Origin: Amycolatopsis antarctica
Lineage (GTDB): Bacteria > Actinomycetota > Actinomycetes > Mycobacteriales > Pseudonocardiaceae
Assembly (NCBI RefSeq): GCF_002262875.1
Contig: NZ_NKYE01000008.1
Coordinates: 248,001 to 312,000, forward strand
Direction of reading: 5' to 3'
Length of the DNA stretch: 64,000 nt
Part shown: piece after piece, positions 9,253 through 16,162 of the stretch
How positions within the stretch are numbered: position 1 is the first letter of the stretch
Layout: each line of letters begins with the position of its first letter
Translations under genes and position numbers: made by a program
The notes under the pieces: generated by a model
What the model saw: only the letters and a program-made list of their open reading frames with translations
Databases searched by the model: none
What the model was told of the DNA's origin: nothing

Positions 9253-9293
9253 AACATGACAGCCGATAACATGAACTGTGTTCATGTTATCGG
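9253..9293. promoter_or_regulatory. long AT-rich inverted repeat, candidate operator upstream of the ceramidase
   Basis: CCGATAACATGAAC (9263-9276) and its exact complement (9280-9293) flank a TGT spacer, giving 14-bp perfect arms. An additional AACATGA half site at 9253-9259 repeats the AACATGA of the left arm, 15 bases away. The core is far richer in AT than its surroundings and no T-run follows, so a repressor site is more likely than a terminator for the upstream oxidoreductase gene. Its symmetry suits a TetR or similar dimer. The cognate regulator is not obvious in the window. Confidence 0.7.
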
Positions 9294-9359
9294 GCAGGTC
9301 GAGGGTACGGGCCGGACCACGTACAGCCAAGCCCCCGAACGTCGTAGCCGGGCGGCGTC

Positions 9360-10385
9360 TCAGCCGAGGACGTCCGCCACCGAGCGCAGGGTGCCCGCGT
9401 CGCCGCGCAGCAGCAGGGTGGTCACCACCGTCTCCTTCCACGCGGCGAGCTCCTCGCGGATCTTCGCCGCGGGCCCGATCAACGCGGTGTCCTCCACCAG
9501 CCGGGTCGGAATCGCGGCGATCGCCTCGTCCTTGCGCCCGGCGAGATACAGCTCCTGCACCGTGTCCGTGACGGCCTCGTACCCCATGCGCGCGAACACG
9601 TCCCGGTGGAAGTTGGCACCTTTGGCGCCCATACCGCCGATGTAGAGGGCCAGCGTGGGCTTGATGAACCCGGCCGCCTCCTCGACGTCGTCGTGCACGA
9701 TCACCGGCACCGAGGCGGCCACCTCGAAACCGTCCCGGTCCACCGGCTCGGCCCGCCGGCCGAAGCCCTCCTCCAGCGCGGCACGATAGAAACCGTCACT
9801 CTTCGGCCCGAAGAACAGCGGCAGCCAACCGTCACCGATCTCGGCCGCCAGCGCGACGTTCTTCGGTCCCTCGGCGGCCAGCAGGATCGGGATACGCGGC
9901 CGCAGCGGGTGGACCGTCGACTTCAGCGCCTTGCCCAGCCCGGTGCCGCCACGCAGCGGGAGCTGATGGAACCGCCCGTCGAGGCGCACCGGCTCCTGCC
10001 GGGCGACGACCTGCCGCACGATGTCCACGTACTCGCGCGTGCGCGCCAGCGGGCGCGGATACGGCCGGCCGTACCAGCCCTCCACGACCTGTGGACCCGA
10101 GACCCCGAGGCCCAGCACGAAGCGTCCGCCGGAGAGGTGATCCATGGTCATCGCGCTCATCGCGGTGGCGGTGGGCGTACGCGCCGACATCTGCACGATG
10201 TTGGTGCCCAGCGTGATCCGGGAGGTCGCCGCGCCCCACCAGGCGAGCGGGGTGAACGCGTCGGAACCGTAGGCCTCGGCGGTCCAGACCGAGTCAAAGC
10301 CCAGACGTTCGGCCTCCAGCACGGCGTCGAGGGCACCGGGCGGCGGACCGGACGACCAGTACCCGAGGTGATAGCCGAGCTTCAC
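9360..10385 (-). CDS. LLM-class F420-dependent oxidoreductase
   Basis: A 341-residue flavin-dependent oxidoreductase of the luciferase-like monooxygenase superfamily, F420 branch. Features are MKLGYHLGYW at the start, LGFDSVWTAEAYGSDAFTPLAWWGAAT, LGTNIVQMSARTPTATAMSAMT, DHLSGGRFVLGLGVSGPQVVEGW and a late LGDGWLP-like segment (IGDGWLPLFFGP). This is the usual length and motif order for the F420-dependent group (Mer/Fgd relatives). The substrate is unknown. It starts 33 bases after the MpaB-family gene ends and is probably cotranscribed with it. Confidence 0.9.
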   Translation of the reverse strand: MKLGYHLGYWSSGPPPGALDAVLEAERLGFDSVWTAEAYGSDAFTPLAWWGAATSRITLGTNIVQMSARTPTATAMSAMTMDHLSGGRFVLGLGVSGPQVVEGWYGRPYPRPLARTREYVDIVRQVVARQEPVRLDGRFHQLPLRGGTGLGKALKSTVHPLRPRIPILLAAEGPKNVALAAEIGDGWLPLFFGPKSDGFYRAALEEGFGRRAEPVDRDGFEVAASVPVIVHDDVEEAAGFIKPTLALYIGGMGAKGANFHRDVFARMGYEAVTDTVQELYLAGRKDEAIAAIPTRLVEDTALIGPAAKIREELAAWKETVVTTLLLRGDAGTLRSVADVLG

Positions 10386-10418
10386 GCCGCCTCCCTCGTT
10401 CCGGTGTTCGGATTCTGT

Positions 10419-11348
10419 TCAGACCCTGGGCGAATAGTGCACCGGGCTGTCCCGCTCGTCCACCGGCGGCAGGTTCCGTCGAGGCGTCTCGACCACCGGT
10501 GTGTGCTCTCCCCGGACGCGGCGCCAGCCCGCGCGGGCCCGGGGGTGGTAGCGGCGGTCGTGCGGCACCAGCCGGAACGCGGCGTTCACCGTCCGGCCGA
10601 ACAACCGGTGCAACCGCTCGTCCCGCGAGGTCCACCGGTAGCCCAGCCGTTCGCGGATCACCGGTTCGTACATGCCGACGGTGAGCCAGACGAAGCCGCG
10701 TGCAATGACCGCGCGCGCCACTCCCCACACCGGCATCGGCAGCCGTCCCAGCCCGGGCGGCCGGCCGATCCCGGTCAGGTCGAGCACGTCGCGGGTGGCC
10801 CTGTTGTCCTCGAGCACCTCGGTGCACATGCGGTCCCAGTAGTCCTGGAAGTCCGGCCAGGTCGCCGGAACGGGGCGCATGCTCATGTCGTACATCCGGT
10901 ACCAGCGCACGTGCTCGTCGAACAGCGTGCGCCTTTCCGCCTCGGTCAGGCCGCCCATGAAGTGGTCCGCGATGTGGATCGTGCTCATGAAGAAGGTGGC
11001 GTGGGCCCAGTAGTAGGTGTCCGGGTTGAGCGCCGAGTACCGCCTGCCGCGGGAATCGACGCCCTTGATGGTCTTGTGGTAGCCCCGGACACGCAACGCG
11101 GTCTCGTGTGCGAGCGGGCCGTCGTAGACGACGCCGCCGATCGGGTACAGCGACCGGAACAGACGCTGCCAGCGTTCCCGGAAGAAGCCGGAGTGTTCTT
11201 CCACTCCAGCTCCGAGTTCCGGATGCATGTTCTGCATCGAGCCCGCCCACAACGCGATCAGCAGGCCGCGCCAGTCACCGAAGTACTTCCACGTCAACGA
11301 GTCCGGGCCCAGCGGCTCCGGCCCGGCGGTGCGCGCGTCCTCGGTCAT
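10419..11348 (-). CDS. oxygenase MpaB family protein (DUF2236)
   Basis: A 309-residue protein of the MpaB/latex-clearing-protein-like family (DUF2236), haem-type oxygenases of mostly unknown substrate. Diagnostic segments are DSLTWKYFGDWR and LLIALWAGSMQNMHPELGAGVEEHS near the N-terminus, IKGVDSRGRRYSALNPDTYYWAHATFF with the conserved histidine, and a central HVRWYRMYDMSMRPVPATWPDF. No signal peptide is seen. It is divergent from a TetR regulator 92 bases away, with an inverted repeat between them, and precedes the F420 oxidoreductase gene. Confidence 0.85.
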   Translation of the reverse strand: MTEDARTAGPEPLGPDSLTWKYFGDWRGLLIALWAGSMQNMHPELGAGVEEHSGFFRERWQRLFRSLYPIGGVVYDGPLAHETALRVRGYHKTIKGVDSRGRRYSALNPDTYYWAHATFFMSTIHIADHFMGGLTEAERRTLFDEHVRWYRMYDMSMRPVPATWPDFQDYWDRMCTEVLEDNRATRDVLDLTGIGRPPGLGRLPMPVWGVARAVIARGFVWLTVGMYEPVIRERLGYRWTSRDERLHRLFGRTVNAAFRLVPHDRRYHPRARAGWRRVRGEHTPVVETPRRNLPPVDERDSPVHYSPRV

Positions 11349-11377
11349 CGTCGCTCCCTCGTGCCGGGCGGACCAAA

Positions 11378-11405
11378 GTGACTACGGTCGTTGTCAGACT
11401 AGGAT
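11378..11405 (+). promoter_or_regulatory. candidate promoter and operator between the MpaB gene and tetR
   Basis: TGAC (11379-11382) and GTCA (11393-11396) form an 18-bp inverted repeat. It overlaps a plausible promoter for the TetR gene: GTGACT at 11378-11383, a 16-base spacer and TAGGAT at 11400-11405. A dimer bound here would cover the -35 region, suggesting autorepression and control of the divergent operon. Confidence 0.4.
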
Positions 11406-11440
11406 CGGGAACCATCGGGGTCAACCACGAGGAGGCGGGA

Positions 11441-12061
11441 ATGCCTGCCGAAGCCAGGACATGGGGCGGCACGACGCTCGCCGACCGCAGGTCCGCCCGC
11501 CGCCAGCGGCTGCTGGAGGCCGGCCTGGACCTGCTCGGTGGCGGCGAGGACGGACCGGTGAGCGTGCGGGCGGTGTGCCGCCGGACCGGCCTCACCGAAC
11601 GGTATTTCTACGAGAGCTTCGCCGACCGCGACGAGCTCGTGCTGGCGGTCTACGAGCGGATCGGCGCGCTCGCACACCACGCGCTGGCCGAGGCGGTGGC
11701 AGAACCGGGCCCGCCCGGGGAACCCGGAGTGCGGGCACGGGCCGAGGCGGCGGTCCGCGCGTTCGTCGAGCTGATCGTCGACGATCCGCGGGCCGGCCGG
11801 GTACTGCTCCTCGCCCCGCTGACCGAGCCCGCACTGACCCGCCGGGGCGCCGAGCTCGCGCCCGCGTTCGCGACGCTCGTGCTGGCGCAGCTTCCCGACC
11901 GCCCCGGCGATCAGGACCGGGAGATGACGGCGATCGCGCTCGTCGGGGCGCTGACGAACCTGTTCGTCGCCTACCTCGACGGACGACTCGACGTCACCCG
12001 GGGACGCCTGGTCGCGCACTGCGTCCGGCTGGTCGTCGGCGCGAACTCCCTGCACACCTGA
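11441..12061 (+). CDS. TetR/AcrR family transcriptional regulator
   Basis: A 206-residue regulator. Residues about 13-60 form the DNA-binding domain (SARRQRLLEAGLDLL, VSVRAVCRRTGLTERYFYESFADRDELVLAVYE). The remainder is a variable, helical ligand-binding domain. ATG at 11441 follows GGAGG at 11431-11435. It is divergent from the MpaB-family oxygenase gene and probably controls it; the ligand is unknown. An F420/PPOX gene follows 130 bases later. Confidence 0.9.
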   Translation: MPAEARTWGGTTLADRRSARRQRLLEAGLDLLGGGEDGPVSVRAVCRRTGLTERYFYESFADRDELVLAVYERIGALAHHALAEAVAEPGPPGEPGVRARAEAAVRAFVELIVDDPRAGRVLLLAPLTEPALTRRGAELAPAFATLVLAQLPDRPGDQDREMTAIALVGALTNLFVAYLDGRLDVTRGRLVAHCVRLVVGANSLHT

Positions 12062-12191
12062 CCAGGCGCGGCCGAGGGAGCCGCGGAACACGGGCCGCCG
12101 GTACGACCACCACTGCCGCACCGTCCGCACGGGCGGCGGGCGGACACCGGCCCCGGTACGTTCACGGGCACGCGCGACCCGAGAGGACCTC

Positions 12192-12602
12192 ATGCCCGCC
12201 GAGCCGGCCAGCACGCGACCGCCCAGCTCCGAACTGCTCGCCTTCTGGCGGGAACGCCACCTGTGCACGCTGACCACCCTGCGGCCCTCGGGCACGCCCC
12301 ACGTGGTCCCGGTCGGGGTGACCGTGTCCGACGATCTCGGCCAGGCGTGGGTGATCTGCCGGCGCGGCGGTGTCAAGGTGCGCAACATCCTCGCCGCCGA
12401 CGGCGGGGCGAACGTCGCGGTGAGCCAGGTCGACGGCCGACGTTGGTCCACTGTGGAGGGACGAGCCGTGGTACTGACCGACGCGGACTCGGTGCGCGCG
12501 GCCGAGGACCGCTACGCCCGGCGGTACCACCGGCAGCCGGCCCCGAACCCGGAACGCGTCGTCATCCGGATCGACGTGACACGCAGACTGGGCCTGAGCT
12601 GA
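12192..12602 (+). CDS. F420-dependent PPOX-class (pyridoxamine-5'-phosphate-oxidase-fold) protein
   Basis: A 136-residue split-barrel protein, close to the usual 130-140 residues of actinobacterial PPOX-class F420 proteins. The fold markers are LAFWRERHLCTLTTLRPSGTPHVVPVGV at the start, VRNILADGG-like text (VRNILAADGGANVAVSQVDGRRWSTVEG) and an ARRYHRQP tail. Such proteins bind F420 or flavin and reduce various substrates or act as biliverdin reductases. The ATG has GAGAGGACCTC before it. The word TCCACTGTGGA occurs inside (12447-12457). Confidence 0.85.
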   Translation: MPAEPASTRPPSSELLAFWRERHLCTLTTLRPSGTPHVVPVGVTVSDDLGQAWVICRRGGVKVRNILAADGGANVAVSQVDGRRWSTVEGRAVVLTDADSVRAAEDRYARRYHRQPAPNPERVVIRIDVTRRLGLS

Positions 12603-12632
12603 TCCACCGGGGGCACGGCGCCTCCGATCGGC

Positions 12633-13340
12633 TCAGCCGAACATCGTCCGCCACTGCTCCAGCGAGGCCGGCCGGAACACGAAGTTCGTCCGCCGCACCT
12701 CCGACAGCGGTGCCGAGGGCTCGGGTGAGTACATGTGTCCCGGGTAGACCACCGGGTCGTCGGTGAGTCCGGCGAGCGCACGGAGGCTGCGGTACATCTC
12801 GTCGGGGTCGCCACCGGGGAAGTCGGTACGGCCGCAACCCTCCAGGAAGAGCGTGTCCCCCGCGACCAGCCTGCCGTCGACCAGGAAGCACTGGCTGCCC
12901 GGTGTGTGCCCCGGGGTGTGCAGCAGGCGCACCGGAATCCGGCCGACCTCCACCACCTCGTCGTGCTCGTGTGCCACCAGGTCGGCCGCCGAGACGCCGG
13001 TGGTCCGGCGCACCCATTCGGACTCGGCCCCGTTGACGTGCACCGGCACCTGCTCGCGCCCCAGCAATTCGGCGAGCCCGGGCAGCGGGTGCCCCATCAG
13101 ATCGCCGCCGACGTGGTCCGGATGGTGGTGGGTGACCAGCACGCCGGCCGGCCGCATGTCGTCGGCGGCCAGCACGTCCAGCAGGTCGCCGACCGCGTAG
13201 GCAGGGTCGACGATCAGCGCCTCACCGGTCTCCTGATCGCCGATGAGGTAGGAGAAATTGCGCATCTGGGTCGCGACCGGATCGCCAACGGCGAAGTCGC
13301 GGCCCGCCAGTAACTGCCGGAAGTAGAGACGCGTCGACAT
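12633..13340 (-). CDS. MBL-fold metallo-hydrolase (glyoxalase II/persulfide-dioxygenase-like)
   Basis: A 235-residue zinc or iron hydrolase. The metal-binding motif THHHPDHVGG is near residue 60. HTPGHTPGSQCFLVDG, LVAGDTLF and GRTDFPGGDPDEMYRSLR follow, and the last is typical of glyoxalase II and ETHE1-like enzymes. VYPGHMYSPEPS supplies a late histidine. The ATG at 13340 with AGGGTGA upstream is preferred over a GTG three codons earlier. It lies 71 bases after the NDMA-type alcohol dehydrogenase gene, a common actinobacterial arrangement in which the hydrolase is thought to process a thiol-linked product; that role is inferred. Confidence 0.85.
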   Translation of the reverse strand: MSTRLYFRQLLAGRDFAVGDPVATQMRNFSYLIGDQETGEALIVDPAYAVGDLLDVLAADDMRPAGVLVTHHHPDHVGGDLMGHPLPGLAELLGREQVPVHVNGAESEWVRRTTGVSAADLVAHEHDEVVEVGRIPVRLLHTPGHTPGSQCFLVDGRLVAGDTLFLEGCGRTDFPGGDPDEMYRSLRALAGLTDDPVVYPGHMYSPEPSAPLSEVRRTNFVFRPASLEQWRTMFG

Positions 13341-13411
13341 GCACGTCACCCTACGGGTCCGCGGCCGCGCCCGGACGTGCCGACCGGCTCAGCCGGCACG
13401 TCCGGGTGCGC

Positions 13412-14524
13412 TCAGGTCCCGTGCACGATCACGCCGCGGATGTTCTTCCCGTCGCGCAGGTCCTGGTACCCCTCGTTGACCTCGTCGAGGGTGTACTTCT
13501 TCGTGACCAGCTCGTCCAGCTTGAGCTGTCCGGCGTCGTAGAGGCGCAGCAGCCGCACGATGTCGTACTGCGGATTGGCCGAGCCGAAGAGCGTGCCCTT
13601 GATGGTCTTCTCGAACAGGGTCATCACACCGCCGGACACGTGCACCGTCAGCTTCTCCGGGTTCGCCAGCCCGGTGATCACCACAGTGCCGCCCTTGCCG
13701 ACGACGTCGAACGCGGACGAGACGACGTCCTCCTCGACCGTGCCGACGGTGATCAGCGCCTGGTCCGCACCCTGCCCCCAGGTCAGTTCGTGGACCTTCT
13801 CGGCTGCTTCGGCGGCCGTGGTGAACGCGTGGGTGGCGCCCATCTTCAACGCGCTGTCCAGCTTGAACCGGATCGGGTCCACCGCGACGACATGCTTGGC
13901 CCCCGCGTGCGCGGCACCCTGTACCGCATTGATCCCGATGCCACCGATTCCGTACACCACAACGGAATCGCCGGCCCGGACACCACCGGCGTAGTTCGCC
14001 GTCGCCCAGCCGGTCGGCACTCCGCAGCCGACGAGAACCGCGGTCTCCAACGGCAGCCAGTCGTCCACCTTGACCACGGAGTGCTGCGAGATCGTCGCGC
14101 GCTCGGCGAAGGTGCCGAGCATGCACATGGCGCCGTAGTCGGTGCCGCCGTCGTGGAAGCGGAAACTCCCGTCGGGCATGTGGCCCTCCAGGATCGTGGC
14201 TCCCAGATCGCACAGGTTCTGCCTGCCGGTCGAGCAGTAGCGGCAGGTGCCGCAACTCGGGATGAAGCTGCACACGACGTGGTCCCCTGGCTCGACCTTG
14301 GTGACACCGGGCCCGACGTCCTCGATGATCCCGGCGCCCTCGTGGCCACCGATGATCGGGAAGCGGGGCACCAGGTCGTTGTCGATCAGATGCAGATCGG
14401 AGTGGCACAGCCCGGCGGCGGTGTACTTGATCAGCACCTCGCCCTCGCAGGGCCCGTCGAGGTCCAGTTCCATCAGCTCGAACGCCGTGCCGGGGCCGTG
14501 CAGGACGGCTGCCTTCGTCTTCAT
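13412..14524 (-). CDS. NDMA-dependent zinc alcohol dehydrogenase
   Basis: A 370-residue zinc-containing medium-chain dehydrogenase. It has the catalytic zinc region GLCHSDLHLI and GGHEGAGIIEDVGPGVTKVEPGDHVV, the structural zinc cysteines in CGTCRYCSTGRQNLC, and an NAD site GIGGIGINAVQGAAHAGA. The whole sequence from MKTKAAVLHG to RNIRGVI-like KNIRGVIVHGT matches the actinobacterial NDMA-dependent alcohol dehydrogenases, which keep NAD tightly bound and rely on an external acceptor, possibly mycofactocin. It oxidises alcohols, possibly including methanol or formaldehyde adducts. The mycothiol-dependent formaldehyde dehydrogenase is a relative that fits less well. A candidate operator lies about 130 bases upstream. 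Confidence 0.88.
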   Translation of the reverse strand: MKTKAAVLHGPGTAFELMELDLDGPCEGEVLIKYTAAGLCHSDLHLIDNDLVPRFPIIGGHEGAGIIEDVGPGVTKVEPGDHVVCSFIPSCGTCRYCSTGRQNLCDLGATILEGHMPDGSFRFHDGGTDYGAMCMLGTFAERATISQHSVVKVDDWLPLETAVLVGCGVPTGWATANYAGGVRAGDSVVVYGIGGIGINAVQGAAHAGAKHVVAVDPIRFKLDSALKMGATHAFTTAAEAAEKVHELTWGQGADQALITVGTVEEDVVSSAFDVVGKGGTVVITGLANPEKLTVHVSGGVMTLFEKTIKGTLFGSANPQYDIVRLLRLYDAGQLKLDELVTKKYTLDEVNEGYQDLRDGKNIRGVIVHGT

Positions 14525-14654
14525 CTGCTGACTCCTCCCGCCGGCGGCTGCGCTGCCGACCGGCGCTCGTGAACAGTGCGGAGTGAGACGTGCGCGAGGA
14601 CCACACCGGCCCGTGTCGCCCGCGGTCCGCCGGAAGGAACCGGCACGACCATTG

Positions 14655-14672
14655 ATGTGACCTACGTCGCAT
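14655..14672. promoter_or_regulatory. imperfect inverted repeat upstream of the alcohol dehydrogenase
   Basis: ATGTGAC (14655-14661) and GTCGCAT (14666-14672) are complementary with one mismatch around a CTAC spacer. The repeat lies in an unusually AT-rich patch of the 255-base gap between the alcohol dehydrogenase start and the acyl-CoA dehydrogenase end. A regulator site is plausible but unproven. Confidence 0.3.
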
Positions 14673-14779
14673 TCAACTATCGCTACATGATGACACGGGA
14701 AAGGCCGGTCGAACCCGGGCGTGATTTCACCGATCGAGAAGGTGCCGGACAGGTACCCGGTCCCGATCGGCGGGCGGGG

Positions 14780-15952
14780 TCAGCGGAAGGCGGCGATCCC
14801 GGTGACGGCCTGGCCGAGGGACAGGGCGTGCATCTCCTCGGTGCCCTCGTAGGTCAGCACGGTCTCCAGGTTCGCCATGTGCCGCATCACCGGATACTCC
14901 AGCGAGATCCCGTTGGCGCCCAGCATTCCGCGGGCCGTACGGGCGACCTCGATGGCGGAGCGGACGTTCGCCAGCTTGCCGAAACTGACCTGGGCGGGGC
15001 GCAGGGTGCCCGCGTCCTTCAGCCCGGCGATCCGGGCGGCGACCAGTCCGGCACGATTCACCTCGACCAGCAGGTCGGCGAGCTTGCGCTGGGTGAGCTG
15101 GAAACCGGCGAGCGGCCTGCCGAACTGCTCCCGCTCCAGGGTGTAGCGCAGGGCCGTCTCATAGCAGGTACGAGCGGCACCGACGACGCCGAACAGGATG
15201 CCGTACCGGGCCTCGTTGAGGCAGCTCAGCGGACCGCGCAGGCCGCGCACCTCGGGCAGCGCCGCGGATTCCGGCAGCCGCACGCCGTCGAGCACGAGTT
15301 CCGCGGTCAGCGAGGCGCGCAGGGAGAGCTTGTGCTCGACCTCGTTCGCGGTGAACCCCGGCGTACCGGTCGGGACGACGAACCCGCGCACACCCTCGTC
15401 GGTCTGCGCCCACACCACGGCCACATCGGCGACGGTGCCGTTGGTGATCCACATCTTGGTTCCGTCGAGTACCCAGTCCGCACCGTCGCGACGGGCACGG
15501 GTGCGCATGCCGCCCGGGTCGCTGCCCGCGTCCGGCTCGGTCAGGCCGAAGCAGCCGAGCGCCTCCCCCTTCGCCATCCGGGGCAGCCACTCCTCCTTCT
15601 GCTCTGCCGAACCCCAGCGGTGGATTCCGTACATGGCAAGGGACCCCTGCACGGAGACGAAGCTGCGCAGGCCCGAGTCGACGGCTTCCAGCTCACGGCA
15701 GGCGATGCCGTACGCCGTGCCCGTCGTACCCGCGCACCCGTAGCCGTCGAGGTGCATCCCGAGCAACCCCAGCTCGCCGAACTGCTTCGCCAGTTCCCGG
15801 GCGGGCAGGGTGCCCGTCTCGTACCAGCCGGCGACGTACGGCGTCAGGTGGTCGGCGGCGAAGGCACGCACGGTGTCCCGGATCGCGCGGTCCTCGTCGC
15901 CGAACTCGGCGTCGAGGTCGAGGAAGTCGAGCGGGTCGGGTCCGGTGCTCAT
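14780..15952 (-). CDS. acyl-CoA dehydrogenase, glutaryl-CoA dehydrogenase type
   Basis: A 390-residue flavoprotein. It shows the acyl-CoA dehydrogenase signatures CFGLTEPDAGSDPGGM and WVLDGTKMWITNG, QFGRPLAGFQLTQRKLADL, GMLGANGISLEYPVMRHMANLE and the C-terminal TYEGTEEMHALSLGQAVTG. The glutamate in YEGT-E is the expected base. Length and the N-terminal FLDLDAEFGDEDRAIRDTVR resemble glutaryl-CoA dehydrogenases, which convert glutaryl-CoA to crotonyl-CoA in lysine/tryptophan catabolism. The critical substrate-recognition residue was not checked by alignment. ATG 15952 is supported by AGGGAGCG upstream. It is divergent from the YibE/F gene. Confidence 0.87.
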   Translation of the reverse strand: MSTGPDPLDFLDLDAEFGDEDRAIRDTVRAFAADHLTPYVAGWYETGTLPARELAKQFGELGLLGMHLDGYGCAGTTGTAYGIACRELEAVDSGLRSFVSVQGSLAMYGIHRWGSAEQKEEWLPRMAKGEALGCFGLTEPDAGSDPGGMRTRARRDGADWVLDGTKMWITNGTVADVAVVWAQTDEGVRGFVVPTGTPGFTANEVEHKLSLRASLTAELVLDGVRLPESAALPEVRGLRGPLSCLNEARYGILFGVVGAARTCYETALRYTLEREQFGRPLAGFQLTQRKLADLLVEVNRAGLVAARIAGLKDAGTLRPAQVSFGKLANVRSAIEVARTARGMLGANGISLEYPVMRHMANLETVLTYEGTEEMHALSLGQAVTGIAAFR

Positions 15953-16162
15953 GATCGCTCCCTGTCGCCGTGCGGGGTCCGCGACCAGTCGAACACACCG
16001 GCCACCGCCCCGCCGAGCCGGTCGCACCGGCAACCGGTCCACCCGCCACGGTGACCGTATGGCCCGGACGGCGCCGATTCCCGCTCACGGTATCCGGCCA
16101 GGGCCATGGCAGAGTGCGGCCGTGACCCCACGGCGCGACGCCCCGCACGGGAAGATGTAGCG

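Noticed and set aside
5576..9259. A plus-strand open frame of over 1200 codons opposite the transporter and ceramidase
   Set aside because: It is low-complexity, matches no family and is entirely antisense to well-supported genes.
9263..9293. Reading the 31-bp palindrome as a terminator of the LLM oxidoreductase gene
   Set aside because: The stem is AT-rich at its ends, the loop is only three bases and no T-run follows; an operator explains it better, though a dual role is not excluded.
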